DNA of 64,000 nucleotides from Gammaproteobacteria bacterium (lineage in GTDB: Bacteria > Pseudomonadota > Gammaproteobacteria > GRL18): positions 186,001 to 250,000 of the forward strand of contig JADGDG010000005.1 of the NCBI GenBank assembly GCA_016744995.1, in the 5' to 3' direction. The position numbers were made by a program, and so were the translations under genes. Each line of letters begins with the position of its first letter. Positions within the stretch are counted from its first letter, which is position 1. The notes below the pieces were generated by a model. The model was given only the letters and a program-made list of their open reading frames with translations. It had not been told where the DNA came from and ran no database searches. Below are positions 26,781 through 36,051 of the stretch, in pieces.

Positions 26781-26853
26781 TATATCATTGCGGCTGCGTA
26801 CAATCTATCCTTATTTGTTCATCAGTTAATTAGCTTATAAATAGTCTGTTTCC

Positions 26854-26895
26854 AGACGAATACTCGAATGATATAGAGTATTCGTCTTTTTTTTT
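26854..26895 (+). terminator. Strong intrinsic terminator between flgE and flgF
   Basis: A perfect 12-bp stem, AGACGAATACTC (26854-26865) with GAGTATTCGTCT (26876-26887), 10-nt loop, running into nine T. It splits the flagellar genes into flgBCDE and flgFGHIJKL. Confidence 0.9.
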
Positions 26896-26933
26896 GTGAG
26901 CTGCTAAATATCAGCTTGATTTTAAGAAAATTC

Positions 26934-26949
26934 TGGCCTGAATCATGCA
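26934..26949 (+). promoter_or_regulatory. Sigma-54 promoter candidate upstream of flgF
   Basis: TGGCCTGAATCATGCA carries TGGC and TGCA with exact -24/-12 spacing, just after the terminator and 67 bp before flgF. The expected start is near 26961. It independently supports a separate flgF transcript. Confidence 0.75.
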
Positions 26950-27015
26950 TCATAAATAATAGAACAAACATATAGTCAAAAATTGGTTATATAGACTGCT
27001 GAGGTATTTTTAATA

Positions 27016-27756
27016 ATGGATAATTTAATTTTTATTGCCATGTCCGGGGCAAAAGAAAATATGCTGAATCAGCAATTGCATATGAATAATCTTGCTAATG
27101 CCAGTACCACCGGATTTAAAGCTGATTTTGCTGCAGCTCGCAGCCAGCCGGTTTTTGGGCCGGGCTTAGCATCACGAGTTTATTCTATGACAGAGAATCC
27201 AGGCACTGATTTCAAGTCGGGAAGTATGATCTCTACTGGAAATTCTCTTGATGTTGCTATTAACGGTGATGGTTTTTTTGCCGTTCTGGATAAAAATGGT
27301 ACCGAGGCCTATACCCGAGCCGGCAATTTTCGCGTGACTGAAACAGGTATGCTGACAACAGGAACGGGTTTACCTGTATTGGGTGATGGTGGTCCTGTTG
27401 TCATCCCTCCTGCGCAGAAAATTGATATTATGCCTGATGGTAGTATTTCAATTGTTCCTGTAGGGGTTGAAAATAATGCCACTGCGGTGGTTGGAAGACT
27501 AAAGATGGTGAACCCGGATTTAGATAATATGAAAAAAAATGAATCTGGTTTGTTAGTGACAAAAAATGGTGAACCCGCTGAAGCAGATGGTAATGTTAGA
27601 TTGGTTTCCGGAGCAGTTGAAAGTTCAAATGTGAATGCCATGTCGGAGATGGTTAATATGATCAGTCTGGCCAGACAATATGAGATGCAAGTTAAATTAT
27701 TGAAAAAAGCAGAAGAAATGGATCAGTCCAGTACACGACTACTAAGTCTTAGTTAA
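27016..27756 (+). CDS. flgF: Flagellar proximal rod protein FlgF
   Basis: 246 residues. The start MDNLIFIAMSGAKENMLNQQLHMNNLANASTTGFKADF is the FlgF form of the rod motif, and the LDVAINGDGFFAVLDKNG and C-terminal SSNVNAMSEMVNMISLARQYEMQVKLLKKAEEMDQSSTRLL segments agree. It joins FlgB/C to the distal rod. First gene of the second flagellar transcript, 25 bp from flgG. Confidence 0.96.
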   Translation: MDNLIFIAMSGAKENMLNQQLHMNNLANASTTGFKADFAAARSQPVFGPGLASRVYSMTENPGTDFKSGSMISTGNSLDVAINGDGFFAVLDKNGTEAYTRAGNFRVTETGMLTTGTGLPVLGDGGPVVIPPAQKIDIMPDGSISIVPVGVENNATAVVGRLKMVNPDLDNMKKNESGLLVTKNGEPAEADGNVRLVSGAVESSNVNAMSEMVNMISLARQYEMQVKLLKKAEEMDQSSTRLLSLS

Positions 27757-27781
27757 GGTTAAATAGAGCCGGGAGAAGGTT

Positions 27782-28567
27782 ATGAATCCAGCATTATGGG
27801 TTGCAAAAACAGGTCTAGATGCACAACAGATCCGTTTACAAGTAGTATCAAATAATCTGGCCAATGCCAGTACAACAGGTTTTAAAAAAGACCGGGCGGT
27901 ATTTGAAGATCTTATTTACCAGAACATTAGACAGCCGGGAGCTCAGGCGACACAAGATACTACATTGCCCTCAGGTCTTATGTTAGGCACCGGAGTGAGA
28001 GTTGCAGCGACACAGAAAATGCATATGCAGGGTAATATTATTCAAACTGAAAACTCTCTGGATATTGCTATTCAGGGAGATGGTTTTTTCCAGATACTCA
28101 GACCTAATGGTGATATTGCTTATACCCGGGATGGCTCATTTCAAATAGATGAACAGGGCAGGATTGTAACCTCAGACGGCATGCTTCTGGAGCCGGCAAT
28201 TACTTTGCCAGAAAACACCCTTTCCATTACGATAGGTATTGATGGCACAGTATCAGCTCTTGAGCCTGGAAATGCAGCACCGACAAATGTGGGTACGATA
28301 GAAACGGCTTCATTTATTAACCCCGCCGGTTTAATGCCCATTGGTGATAATCATTTTTTAGAAACGGTTTCCAGTGGCTCTCCAACAACAGGTATTCCTG
28401 CTGAAGATAACCGTGGTGGATTATTATCCGGATCTCTGGAAAGTTCCAATGTAAATACTGTTGAGGAACTGGTCAACTTGATTGAGACTCAAAGAACCTT
28501 TGAAATGAATTCAAAATCTTTATCCACTGCGGATCAAATGCTTCAATATATTACACAGAATATATAA
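27782..28567 (+). CDS. flgG: Flagellar distal rod protein FlgG
   Basis: 261 residues, exactly the usual FlgG length. LWVAKTGLDAQQIRLQVVSNNLANASTTGFKKDRAVFEDLIYQNIRQPG is highly characteristic, as are LMLGTGVRVAATQKMHMQGN and the C-terminal SSNVNTVEELVNLIETQRTFEMNSKSLSTADQMLQYITQNI. It forms the distal rod that crosses the periplasm. A GGGAGAAGG ribosome binding site precedes the ATG. Confidence 0.97.
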   Translation: MNPALWVAKTGLDAQQIRLQVVSNNLANASTTGFKKDRAVFEDLIYQNIRQPGAQATQDTTLPSGLMLGTGVRVAATQKMHMQGNIIQTENSLDIAIQGDGFFQILRPNGDIAYTRDGSFQIDEQGRIVTSDGMLLEPAITLPENTLSITIGIDGTVSALEPGNAAPTNVGTIETASFINPAGLMPIGDNHFLETVSSGSPTTGIPAEDNRGGLLSGSLESSNVNTVEELVNLIETQRTFEMNSKSLSTADQMLQYITQNI

Positions 28568-28608
28568 TTGGTTTTGTAATAAGCTGTTATGTGGATGTGG
28601 AGTAGAAA

Positions 28609-29340
28609 ATGATTATTAAAAAACGTCTTTTGTTATCAGGTCTTATATTTGTCTTATTGTCAGGTTGTGCGGCACAGCGTCTTGAGCATGATCCTAAATA
28701 TGCACCAGTAAGACCACAAGCGGTGATCACCAAGCCTGAAAACACCGGTTCAATTTATTTAACCAGTAACAATATTAATTTATTTGAAACAATAAAGGCA
28801 CATCGGTTGGGTGATATTTTAACCGTTGTGTTTGATGAGAAGACTACAGGTAAAAAAGAAACCAAAACTGAAGATAAGAAAGGCATGACTGTCGGCTTAT
28901 CCAATCCCACCATTTTTGGTAAAGCTGTGGGAACTGATGCTACAACCGGTAATGCCACTTCGGATGCAGGATTTGGTTTGGCTAATGAATTGCTTAGAGC
29001 TTTAAATACCAGTATATCATCAAATAATGATTTTAAATCCAAAGGTAAAAGTGAACAAAAGAATAGCCTGACTGGTAATATTGGTGTGACTGTGGTTGAA
29101 GTATTATCAAATGGCAACCTCAGAGTTCAGGGTGAAAAATTAGTGACAATCAACCAGGGTGATGAATACGTTCAGTTGTCTGGTATTATCCGAGGTCGGG
29201 ATGTTGGTCTGGATAATAAAATATCTTCTTCCAAAGTAGCCAATGCACAAATTATCTATAGTGGTGTTGGTCTGACCCATGATTCAAACTCTGCCGGCTG
29301 GGGCAGCCGTTTCTTCCTTAGTGATGTCTGGCCGTTTTAG
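28609..29340 (+). CDS. flgH: Flagellar L-ring lipoprotein FlgH
   Basis: 243 residues. A lipoprotein signal ends in LLSGC with Cys20 as lipidation site, placing it in the outer membrane. Conserved features include GSIYL, the RLGDILTVVFDEKTTGKKE segment, LSGIIRGRDVGLDNKISSSKVANAQIIYSG and the final aromatic WGSRFFLSDVWPF. It forms the L ring around the rod. It sits between flgG and flgI as usual, but a 193-bp gap with inverted repeats separates it from flgI. Confidence 0.96.
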   Translation: MIIKKRLLLSGLIFVLLSGCAAQRLEHDPKYAPVRPQAVITKPENTGSIYLTSNNINLFETIKAHRLGDILTVVFDEKTTGKKETKTEDKKGMTVGLSNPTIFGKAVGTDATTGNATSDAGFGLANELLRALNTSISSNNDFKSKGKSEQKNSLTGNIGVTVVEVLSNGNLRVQGEKLVTINQGDEYVQLSGIIRGRDVGLDNKISSSKVANAQIIYSGVGLTHDSNSAGWGSRFFLSDVWPF

Positions 29341-29365
29341 AAGACAAGTCAGTAGTCGATTCGAT

Positions 29366-29437
29366 AGTCTGTAGTCAAGAGTCAAAAGCTTTTTATGTTG
29401 CCTTTGATAATAGATTACAGACACCAGACTACAGACT
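29366..29437. repeat. Inverted repeat with GACTACAGACT arms between flgH and flgI
   Basis: AGTCTGTAGTC (29366-29376) and GACTACAGACT (29427-29437) are perfect 11-bp inverted arms. A variant (GATTACAGAC, 29413-29422) and AGTCAAAAG between them recall the element after leuA (20413-20519). The 193-bp intergenic region carries no gene; the arms could form a stem that attenuates flgI-L or marks a small repeat family. Confidence 0.6.
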
Positions 29438-29533
29438 TTCTTCCCCCTCTGGCTCATTTCTTGCACTTATCAACCTATAGATATTTAAAACGTGATTTTT
29501 TTGACTTTCTTTGAAAGTACAGGATGGTGAGTT

Positions 29534-30631
29534 ATGAAGCGATATTTGCTTTTATCTTTTCTTATATTGATTTTTATTTCGAATAATGTGCTTGCTGAGC
29601 GTATTAAAGATATTGCCACAGTAGCAGGTATTCGGGGTAATCAACTAGTGGGTTATGGCCTGGTAGTTGGTCTGGATGGTTCGGGTGATTCCAGTGCATC
29701 ATTTACCGATGATAGTATGCGAAATATGTTGGAGCAACTGGGTATTACTCTGCCTCCGGGCGCTAATTTACCGATTAAAAATGTTGCAGCGGTATCATTG
29801 AGTGCTGAACTGCCTGCTTTTACCAAACCTGGTCAAAAAATTGACGTTAATGTTTCATCCATTGGTAATTCAAAAAATCTTCGAGGCGGCACATTATTAA
29901 TGGCACCGTTAAAAGGGGCCAATGGACAGATATATGCTGTTGCTCAGGGTAATTTAGTGGTTCTTGGTCTAAATGCCGGAGGAGATGATGGTTCATCGGT
30001 GACCATTAATATTCCAACTGGAGGTCGTATTCCTAATGGTGCAACGGTTGAGCGTGAAGTGCTGACATCATTTGTTGCTGGTAATTCTATTACCCTGAAT
30101 CTACATCGTCCAGACTTTACGACAGCTCATCGCTTAGCTGAAACAATCAATGAAACAATGGGCCTTGGAACTGCAAGTGCTGTTGATGCTGCTTCAGTTA
30201 AAGTCAGTGCGCCCAAAGAACTGTCACAGAAAGTCTCCTACCTCTCTATGCTGGAGAATCTAGACTTTCTCCCTGGTACTGCTGCAGCAAAAATTGTAGT
30301 TAATGCGCGTACTGGAACGGTGGTGATTGGCCAGAATGTTATTGTTCAGCCTGCGGTTGTCTCTCATGGTAACTTGATTGTCACAATTACAAATGATCCA
30401 TTAATCAGTCAGCCTCCAGCCTTTTCCAATGGCGAAACGGTGGTTGTTCCCAAGTCGGACGTTGATGTAGCGGTTAATAATAAAGGTGCTTTTCTTTTCA
30501 ATCTGGGTGTAACTCTGGATGAAGTGGTCAGGGCCATTAACAATATAGGGGCGAGTCCGGCTGAACTGGTGGCAATATTAGAAGCTTTGAAAGCAGCAGG
30601 CTCTTTGAATGCTGAGTTGATTATTATATAG
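29534..30631 (+). CDS. flgI: Flagellar P-ring protein FlgI
   Basis: 365 residues with a cleavable signal peptide (hydrophobic [18 protein letters not shown]), as expected for a Sec-exported periplasmic ring protein. The [29 protein letters not shown] opening, the [24 protein letters not shown] segment and the ending [38 protein letters not shown] are unmistakable. It forms the P ring in the peptidoglycan layer. flgJ starts 11 bases later. Confidence 0.97.
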   Translation: MKRYLLLSFLILIFISNNVLAERIKDIATVAGIRGNQLVGYGLVVGLDGSGDSSASFTDDSMRNMLEQLGITLPPGANLPIKNVAAVSLSAELPAFTKPGQKIDVNVSSIGNSKNLRGGTLLMAPLKGANGQIYAVAQGNLVVLGLNAGGDDGSSVTINIPTGGRIPNGATVEREVLTSFVAGNSITLNLHRPDFTTAHRLAETINETMGLGTASAVDAASVKVSAPKELSQKVSYLSMLENLDFLPGTAAAKIVVNARTGTVVIGQNVIVQPAVVSHGNLIVTITNDPLISQPPAFSNGETVVVPKSDVDVAVNNKGAFLFNLGVTLDEVVRAINNIGASPAELVAILEALKAAGSLNAELIII

Positions 30632-30641
30632 GTAAAAACTG

Positions 30642-31661
30642 ATGAGTTTAAATGCCAAAACAGATATTTATACCGATCTAAATAGCCTGGGGAATTTAAA
30701 AACCTCTGCAAGAAAAGATGCAAATAGCGCCTTGCCAGAAGCAGCCCGGCAATTTGAAGCCGTAATGATCAGTATGATGATTAAGAATTTACGTAAATCC
30801 GGTATGGATGATCCTATTTTTAAAAGTCAGGCCATGGATAGTTATCGTGATATGTATGATCAGCAACTGGGTCTTGAGTTATCAAAAGGGGAAGGCATTG
30901 GCTTTGCAAAAGCCATTGTTGAGCAAATGAGGTATCAACAGGGAAATATTAAACCACCGTCTTCTGCAGAAGCGGAATTGCAACTCCCTGAGCGACGTCA
31001 TTTTCCCTCTCAGGCTGTTTCTGAGCGAGATCCATTAGTTAATAAAACATCAATTCAAGGTAAGTCTGTACAAACTACAGAAACTATTTCCGCTGACTTT
31101 AATTCCCCTGAACATTTTGTGGAAAAATTATGGCCTTTGGCTGAAGAAGCCGCTAAAGAACTGGGTATTTCAGCAGAAATAATCCTGTCTCAATCGGCTT
31201 TAGAAACGGGATGGGGTAAACATATTATTATGAATGGAAAGAATAGCAGCTATAACTTGTTTAATATTAAAGTGAATAACAATTGGTCAGGTGATCAAGT
31301 AGAAAAAGAATCGCTAGAGTTTATAAATAATAAAAAGGGTAAAGAGGAACAGATAGTACAGCAGAAAAGTCATTTTAGAGTTTACGACTCTTTTGCGCAA
31401 AGCTTTGATGATTATGTTGATTTTATTCAAAACAGCCCACGTTATCAGTCATATTTAGACAAAACAATTGATAAAAGCAATAAATCGGAACAATCCTTGC
31501 ATGATGAAGCTTATATAAAAGGGATCCATAAAGCAGGTTATGCCACGGATCCTGGTTATTCAAATAAGATCCTGCGAGTGCTTAAAAGTGAAACCATGCA
31601 AAATCAATTAACGAGCCAGGCTCGTAGTGATCAGAGCCATAGAAAGCAGAGCATAATTTGA
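30642..31661 (+). CDS. flgJ: Flagellar rod assembly protein/muramidase FlgJ
   Basis: 339 residues with both FlgJ domains. The N-terminal rod-binding domain has ARQFEAVMISMMIKNLRKSGMDDPIFKS and DMYDQQLGLELSKGEGIGFAKAIVEQM (about 31-110). The C-terminal glucosaminidase-type domain (about 165-330) has LSQSALETGWGKHI with the expected catalytic Glu, then YNLFNIKVNN and YATDPGYSNKILRV. It scaffolds the rod and opens the peptidoglycan for it. The two-domain form is typical of beta/gammaproteobacteria. Confidence 0.96.
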   Translation: MSLNAKTDIYTDLNSLGNLKTSARKDANSALPEAARQFEAVMISMMIKNLRKSGMDDPIFKSQAMDSYRDMYDQQLGLELSKGEGIGFAKAIVEQMRYQQGNIKPPSSAEAELQLPERRHFPSQAVSERDPLVNKTSIQGKSVQTTETISADFNSPEHFVEKLWPLAEEAAKELGISAEIILSQSALETGWGKHIIMNGKNSSYNLFNIKVNNNWSGDQVEKESLEFINNKKGKEEQIVQQKSHFRVYDSFAQSFDDYVDFIQNSPRYQSYLDKTIDKSNKSEQSLHDEAYIKGIHKAGYATDPGYSNKILRVLKSETMQNQLTSQARSDQSHRKQSII

Positions 31662-31723
31662 CCAGAGCGGTATCAAAATAACAACTTTTCGGACGCTAAT
31701 AAAGAGCAGGCAGGAGAAACATC

Positions 31724-33778
31724 ATGGCAAGTATTTTGGGTATTGGAACATCAGGGTTGTTAGCTGCCCAGCGACAGCTTGCTACGGCCAGCCATAATAT
31801 TTCCAATGTCAATACTGAAGGTTATTCTCGCCAAAGAGCAGAGCAGGCAGCTCGCCTGCCACAATTTTCTGGCTCAGGATATATTGGCTCAGGGGTAAGC
31901 GTACAATCAACCGTTCGACTAGCTAATGAATTTCTGGAAGAACAAATACGAAATTCAAATAGTCAGTACGGGCAATTTGATGCTTTTCATGCACTTTCAA
32001 CTCAGGTAGATAATATTCTTGCGAACCCTGATTCAGGTTTAACTCCTACTCTGGAAAGCTTTTTTAGTGCTTTGCAGGAGGCTGCCGATAATCCTTCATC
32101 AACACCGGCACGGCAGGTTTTGATCACAGAAGCTAAAACATTAACTAGTCGTTTTAAACTATTAGATGATCGTTTTATTGAGTTAAATAGCCAGGTCAAT
32201 CAACAGCTGGGTGATTTAACGCAGGAAATCACCGATGCAGCTCGTTCAATTGCCCGCTTGAATGTTGATATTGTGCAAAAAACTGGTGCTGGACAGGGTG
32301 ATCTGCCCAATGATCTGATTGACCAACGTGAAGTATTGATTAAAAAAATTGCTGAAAATATTGATGTCAGTGTTGTGATGCAGGATGATGGTGCTGCAAA
32401 TGTATTTATTGGCAGCGGACAATCTCTGGTTGTGGGTGGTACATCTAGCACACTGTCAACACAGATTAACCGTTATAATGCTGAAGATCTGGATATTATT
32501 TTAACCCAGGGTGCCGGCATTGTGGATATTACCAATGCTGTTTCAGGTGGCGAGTTACAGGGCGTTCTGGATTTTAAAGTCAATGTGCTTGAATCTAGCC
32601 GACGTTCATTAGGACGAATCGCTGTTGCACTATCAGAAGAAATAAATCATCAGCATCATCTGGGTATGACTCTTCAGGACAGTGGATCCGGATTTACTCT
32701 GGGTGGCGATTTTTTTACCAGCCTGACCAATTCACCGCAAGTATTGCCTGGGCAAACTGCTTCAACAGGTACTTATAGCTCGACTATTTTTGATAGCAAG
32801 CTGCTGACAACCAGTGATTATCGTCTGGAAGTCACTTCAGGCGCACCAAATACTTATACCTTGATACAGTTAAATAATCCTAGCCCACCTCTGGTGACTG
32901 GAGGCACTTTTGCTGCAGTTCAGGCAGCAGCGCAGGCAGAAGGCTTTGATATTGGCGAAAGCGTTGCCTCAACAGCAGATGAATCTTTTCTAATCAGACC
33001 TACTTATTCGGCAATAGCAGAAATTGACGTAGTGGTTAATAATGTCCTGGACATTGCACTTGCAGGTCCGGTTATTTCAGGTGCGGTGACGAATTCGGAC
33101 GGCAGTGCCAGGAACTCTGGAACAGCTTCAATCAGCTTACCAGTAGCTGCAACATCTGTCTCTACAGGGATCCTGACTGATTTACCTATGGCAGCGCCAG
33201 TCACATTAGATTTTGAAGCCAGTAATGCCAATGAATTTGATATTAATTTACCGGCAACCGCGACGGTGAGTTATAACGATGCGTCTGGAAATCCACAGAC
33301 TATTGCTGCACCTGTTACAGCCTTACCTTACAATCCTGCAACTGATTCCGGTGGTATTACTTACACAGTGAATTATGCCAGTGGTGATACCATGACATTT
33401 ACGGTTCAGGGTGTGCCAAGTGTAAATGATCAATTTGAACTTAAAGAAAATACTGCGCCATATAATGATAATCGAAATGGTTTACTACTGGCCAGTCTGC
33501 AGACTAAAAAAACATTAGAAAACAGCTCAACTGACTTTCAGACAGGCTATGGCATTATTGTTTCAGATGTCGGCACAAAGACTCATTCAGCTGAAATTGA
33601 TTTAAGAGCTCAACTGACATTAAGTGAGCAGGCCAATGCCGAAAGAGAGAGTTATTCTGGCGTTAATCTGGATGAAGAGGCTGCTGATTTATTAAAATTT
33701 CAACAGTCTTACCAGGCATCGGCACGGGTGATTTCTGCTGCTGATGAAATGTTTCAGGCACTGCTCAATTCAGTGTGA
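31724..33778 (+). CDS. flgK: Flagellar hook-filament junction protein FlgK (HAP1)
   Basis: 684 residues, at the long end for FlgK. The N-terminal LGIGTSGLLAAQRQLATASHNISNVNTEGYSRQRAEQ and C-terminal SGVNLDEEAADLLKFQQSYQASARVISAADEMFQALLNSV are diagnostic. The extra length is in the variable middle (about 330-580), rich in Thr/Ala/Val/Pro. It caps the hook and receives flagellin. It follows flgJ by 62 bp with an AGGAGAAA ribosome binding site. Confidence 0.97.
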   Translation: MASILGIGTSGLLAAQRQLATASHNISNVNTEGYSRQRAEQAARLPQFSGSGYIGSGVSVQSTVRLANEFLEEQIRNSNSQYGQFDAFHALSTQVDNILANPDSGLTPTLESFFSALQEAADNPSSTPARQVLITEAKTLTSRFKLLDDRFIELNSQVNQQLGDLTQEITDAARSIARLNVDIVQKTGAGQGDLPNDLIDQREVLIKKIAENIDVSVVMQDDGAANVFIGSGQSLVVGGTSSTLSTQINRYNAEDLDIILTQGAGIVDITNAVSGGELQGVLDFKVNVLESSRRSLGRIAVALSEEINHQHHLGMTLQDSGSGFTLGGDFFTSLTNSPQVLPGQTASTGTYSSTIFDSKLLTTSDYRLEVTSGAPNTYTLIQLNNPSPPLVTGGTFAAVQAAAQAEGFDIGESVASTADESFLIRPTYSAIAEIDVVVNNVLDIALAGPVISGAVTNSDGSARNSGTASISLPVAATSVSTGILTDLPMAAPVTLDFEASNANEFDINLPATATVSYNDASGNPQTIAAPVTALPYNPATDSGGITYTVNYASGDTMTFTVQGVPSVNDQFELKENTAPYNDNRNGLLLASLQTKKTLENSSTDFQTGYGIIVSDVGTKTHSAEIDLRAQLTLSEQANAERESYSGVNLDEEAADLLKFQQSYQASARVISAADEMFQALLNSV

Positions 33779-33817
33779 TAGAGCGAATATGAATATTAAT
33801 GCACGAGGTAATCAATA

Positions 33818-34792
33818 ATGCGTGTCGCAACGAGTACTATTTATTCTCAGGGTGTTACTGCCATCAACACCCAAAATTTTAATTTAAATAAAACCATGCT
33901 GCAGGTGGCAACAGGGAAACGTATTGTTACACCGGCGGATGATCCTGCTGGTGCAGCTAAAGTCCTGGGCCTGAATCAGGCGCAATCAAGAACTGAACAA
34001 TTTCAGGAAAATATTGATATTCTTAAAAGCTCTTTACAAATTGAAGAGACATCGCTAAGCGGTATTAGCAGTATTTTACAAAGAGTCAGGGAATTAACTA
34101 TTCAGGCAAATAACGATACTTATGATGCAACTCAGCGTGCCGCAATTGGTCTGGAGATAGAGGAGCATTTTGAAGCAATTACTGGTTTTGCAAATACCAC
34201 CAATGGCAATGGTGGATTTCTCTTTGGCGGTTTTAATAATCAGGATATTCCCTTTGAAATCATTGGTGGAGTGGTTAATTATAAAGGTGATCAGGGACAG
34301 CAGCTGCTGCAGATCAGTGCTACTCGTCAGGTTGCCAGTGGTGACAATGGCTTTGACACCTTTATGAATGTTAAGGGTACAGATAATGGTGATACATCAA
34401 TTGCTGTTCCTGCTGACAGACCGCCCATGAGTGTATTTGCTATTGTAAAAGAATTACAAGTTGCTTTGAGTACCAATGATGGTGTAACGCCTCCAAATTC
34501 AGCTCAGGAAACATTTCATCAGACAATGTCCCGGGTTATTGGAAATGTTGATGTGGCATTAGGTCAGATTGCTGATGTTCAGTCAGGTATTGGTGCCAGA
34601 CTGAATGCCACTGAAAGTCAGGAAAATGTCAATGAAGATTATCTGGTTCAATTGGCTGCAACGCTTTCAGATACACAGGATCTGGATTATACCGAAGCAA
34701 TCAGTCGTCTTGAACAGCAGCAGGTTGGTCTTCAGGCTGCACAACAGACATTTACTAAAATTCAGGGATTATCCCTGTTTAATTTTCTTTAA
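33818..34792 (+). CDS. flgL: Flagellar hook-filament junction protein FlgL (HAP3)
   Basis: 324 residues, flagellin-like. The N-terminal MRVATSTIYSQGVTAINTQNFNLNKTMLQVATGKRIVTPADDPAGAAKVLGLNQAQ and the C-terminal coiled segment (QDLDYTEAISRLEQQQVGLQAAQQTFTKIQGLSLFNFL) identify FlgL. It is the last flagellar gene in the window; no flagellin gene follows, because the surface-modification island begins here. Confidence 0.96.
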   Translation: MRVATSTIYSQGVTAINTQNFNLNKTMLQVATGKRIVTPADDPAGAAKVLGLNQAQSRTEQFQENIDILKSSLQIEETSLSGISSILQRVRELTIQANNDTYDATQRAAIGLEIEEHFEAITGFANTTNGNGGFLFGGFNNQDIPFEIIGGVVNYKGDQGQQLLQISATRQVASGDNGFDTFMNVKGTDNGDTSIAVPADRPPMSVFAIVKELQVALSTNDGVTPPNSAQETFHQTMSRVIGNVDVALGQIADVQSGIGARLNATESQENVNEDYLVQLAATLSDTQDLDYTEAISRLEQQQVGLQAAQQTFTKIQGLSLFNFL

Positions 34793-34972
34793 AATATTAT
34801 TTTACTGTCAGTTTCTGCACTGTAATTCTTTAGAAGAAAAACATAAAGTACTGATGTGTTAATGGAGTTTATCCATTGAAAACAAAAAGAAATTAATACT
34901 AAAATTTTCTATTGTAATTTAATTTTTAAATCGTTATCCTTTGGTTCAATATTGTGTCTCATGGCTCTGAAA

Positions 34973-35014
34973 AAGAGGGTTGATAAATATATAATTGATC
35001 CTCTTATTTTTTTT
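34973..35014 (+). terminator. Intrinsic terminator (or leader attenuator) between flgL and the modification island
   Basis: AAGAGG (34973-34978) pairs with CCTCTT (35000-35005), extended by several weak or G-T pairs, followed by A and nine T (35006-35014). It ends only 24 bp before the epimerase ATG, leaving little room for a promoter. Either the epimerase promoter lies upstream and this is a leader attenuator, or transcription reads through. The rest of the 246-bp gap shows no clear promoter. Confidence 0.7.
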
Positions 35015-35038
35015 AACAAATTTATAGGAAGTGTATAA

Positions 35039-36037
35039 ATGAAAGCACTTGTTACAGGTGGTGCTGGTTTTATTGGGAGTCATTTATCTGAAATGCTTCT
35101 TTCTCAGGGGCATGAAGTTATTGCTATTGACAACCTTATTTCAGGTCGCATTAATAATTTTTCCAATTTTACTAATGATAAAAAATTCCAGTTCATTCAA
35201 TGTGATATCCGTGATCAGGAAGCACTTAATGATTGTTTTTATGAAGTTGACTGGGTTTTTCACCTTGCAGGATTAGCTGATATTGTGCCTTCTATTGAAC
35301 AGCCGGATGATTATTTTTCAACCAATGTTCAGGGGACGTTTAATGTGGTTGAATGTGCCCGCAAGAATAATGTGAAGAAACTTGTTTATGCTGCTTCCTC
35401 GTCAAGTTATGGTCTGGCAAGCCAGACTCCAACTCCTGAAGATGCACCAATTCAACCTCAGTACCCTTATGCTTTAACCAAATATATGGGTGAAGAACTT
35501 GTCCTTCACTGGGGACAAGTCTACCAACTGCCAGTTATTTCACTACGGATGTTCAATATCTATGGCCCGCGCTCCAGAACAACGGGTGCTTATGGTGCTG
35601 TTTTTGGTGTCTTTCTTGCTCAAAAATTAAACAATTCCCCCTTTACTGTAGTGGGTAATGGTGAGCAAAGTCGTGATTTTACTTATGTAACGGATGTGGC
35701 TTCAGCATTTATAAAAGCTGCTGAGTCAAATATCAGTAACGAAGCCATTAACATTGGCAGTGGTGATCACTATAGTATTAATCGACTGGTAGAATTACTT
35801 GGTGGTGAAGTAACTTATATTCCTAAGCGTCCAGGTGAACCTGATATTACCTTTGCCGATACCAGTAAAATTGAAAGGCTTTTAAACTGGAAAGCATCGG
35901 TTAGTTTTGAAGAAGGCGTTGCTAATATGCTGAATTGTATTAATGATTGGAATGATGCACCATTATGGGATAATTCTTCAATAGAAGATGCAACAAAAAG
36001 CTGGTTTAAACATCTTGGTGCCTCCAGTTCAATATAA
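35039..36037 (+). CDS. NAD-dependent sugar-nucleotide epimerase/dehydratase (extended SDR)
   Basis: 332 residues. It has the Rossmann motif TGGAGFIGSHL at the N-terminus, the substrate-site VYAASSSSYG, catalytic YPYALTKYMGE (Tyr-x3-Lys), and the RMFNIYGPRSRTTGAYGAVFG and VGNGEQSRDFTYVTDVASAFIKA segments of the GalE/WbpP-like group. It acts on an NDP-sugar in the cytoplasm, changing configuration or removing water. It is the first gene of the island and probably supplies the sugar processed by the following SIS and kinase/cytidylyltransferase proteins. Confidence 0.93.
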   Translation: MKALVTGGAGFIGSHLSEMLLSQGHEVIAIDNLISGRINNFSNFTNDKKFQFIQCDIRDQEALNDCFYEVDWVFHLAGLADIVPSIEQPDDYFSTNVQGTFNVVECARKNNVKKLVYAASSSSYGLASQTPTPEDAPIQPQYPYALTKYMGEELVLHWGQVYQLPVISLRMFNIYGPRSRTTGAYGAVFGVFLAQKLNNSPFTVVGNGEQSRDFTYVTDVASAFIKAAESNISNEAINIGSGDHYSINRLVELLGGEVTYIPKRPGEPDITFADTSKIERLLNWKASVSFEEGVANMLNCINDWNDAPLWDNSSIEDATKSWFKHLGASSSI

Positions 36038-36051
36038 AAGAGGATATAATC

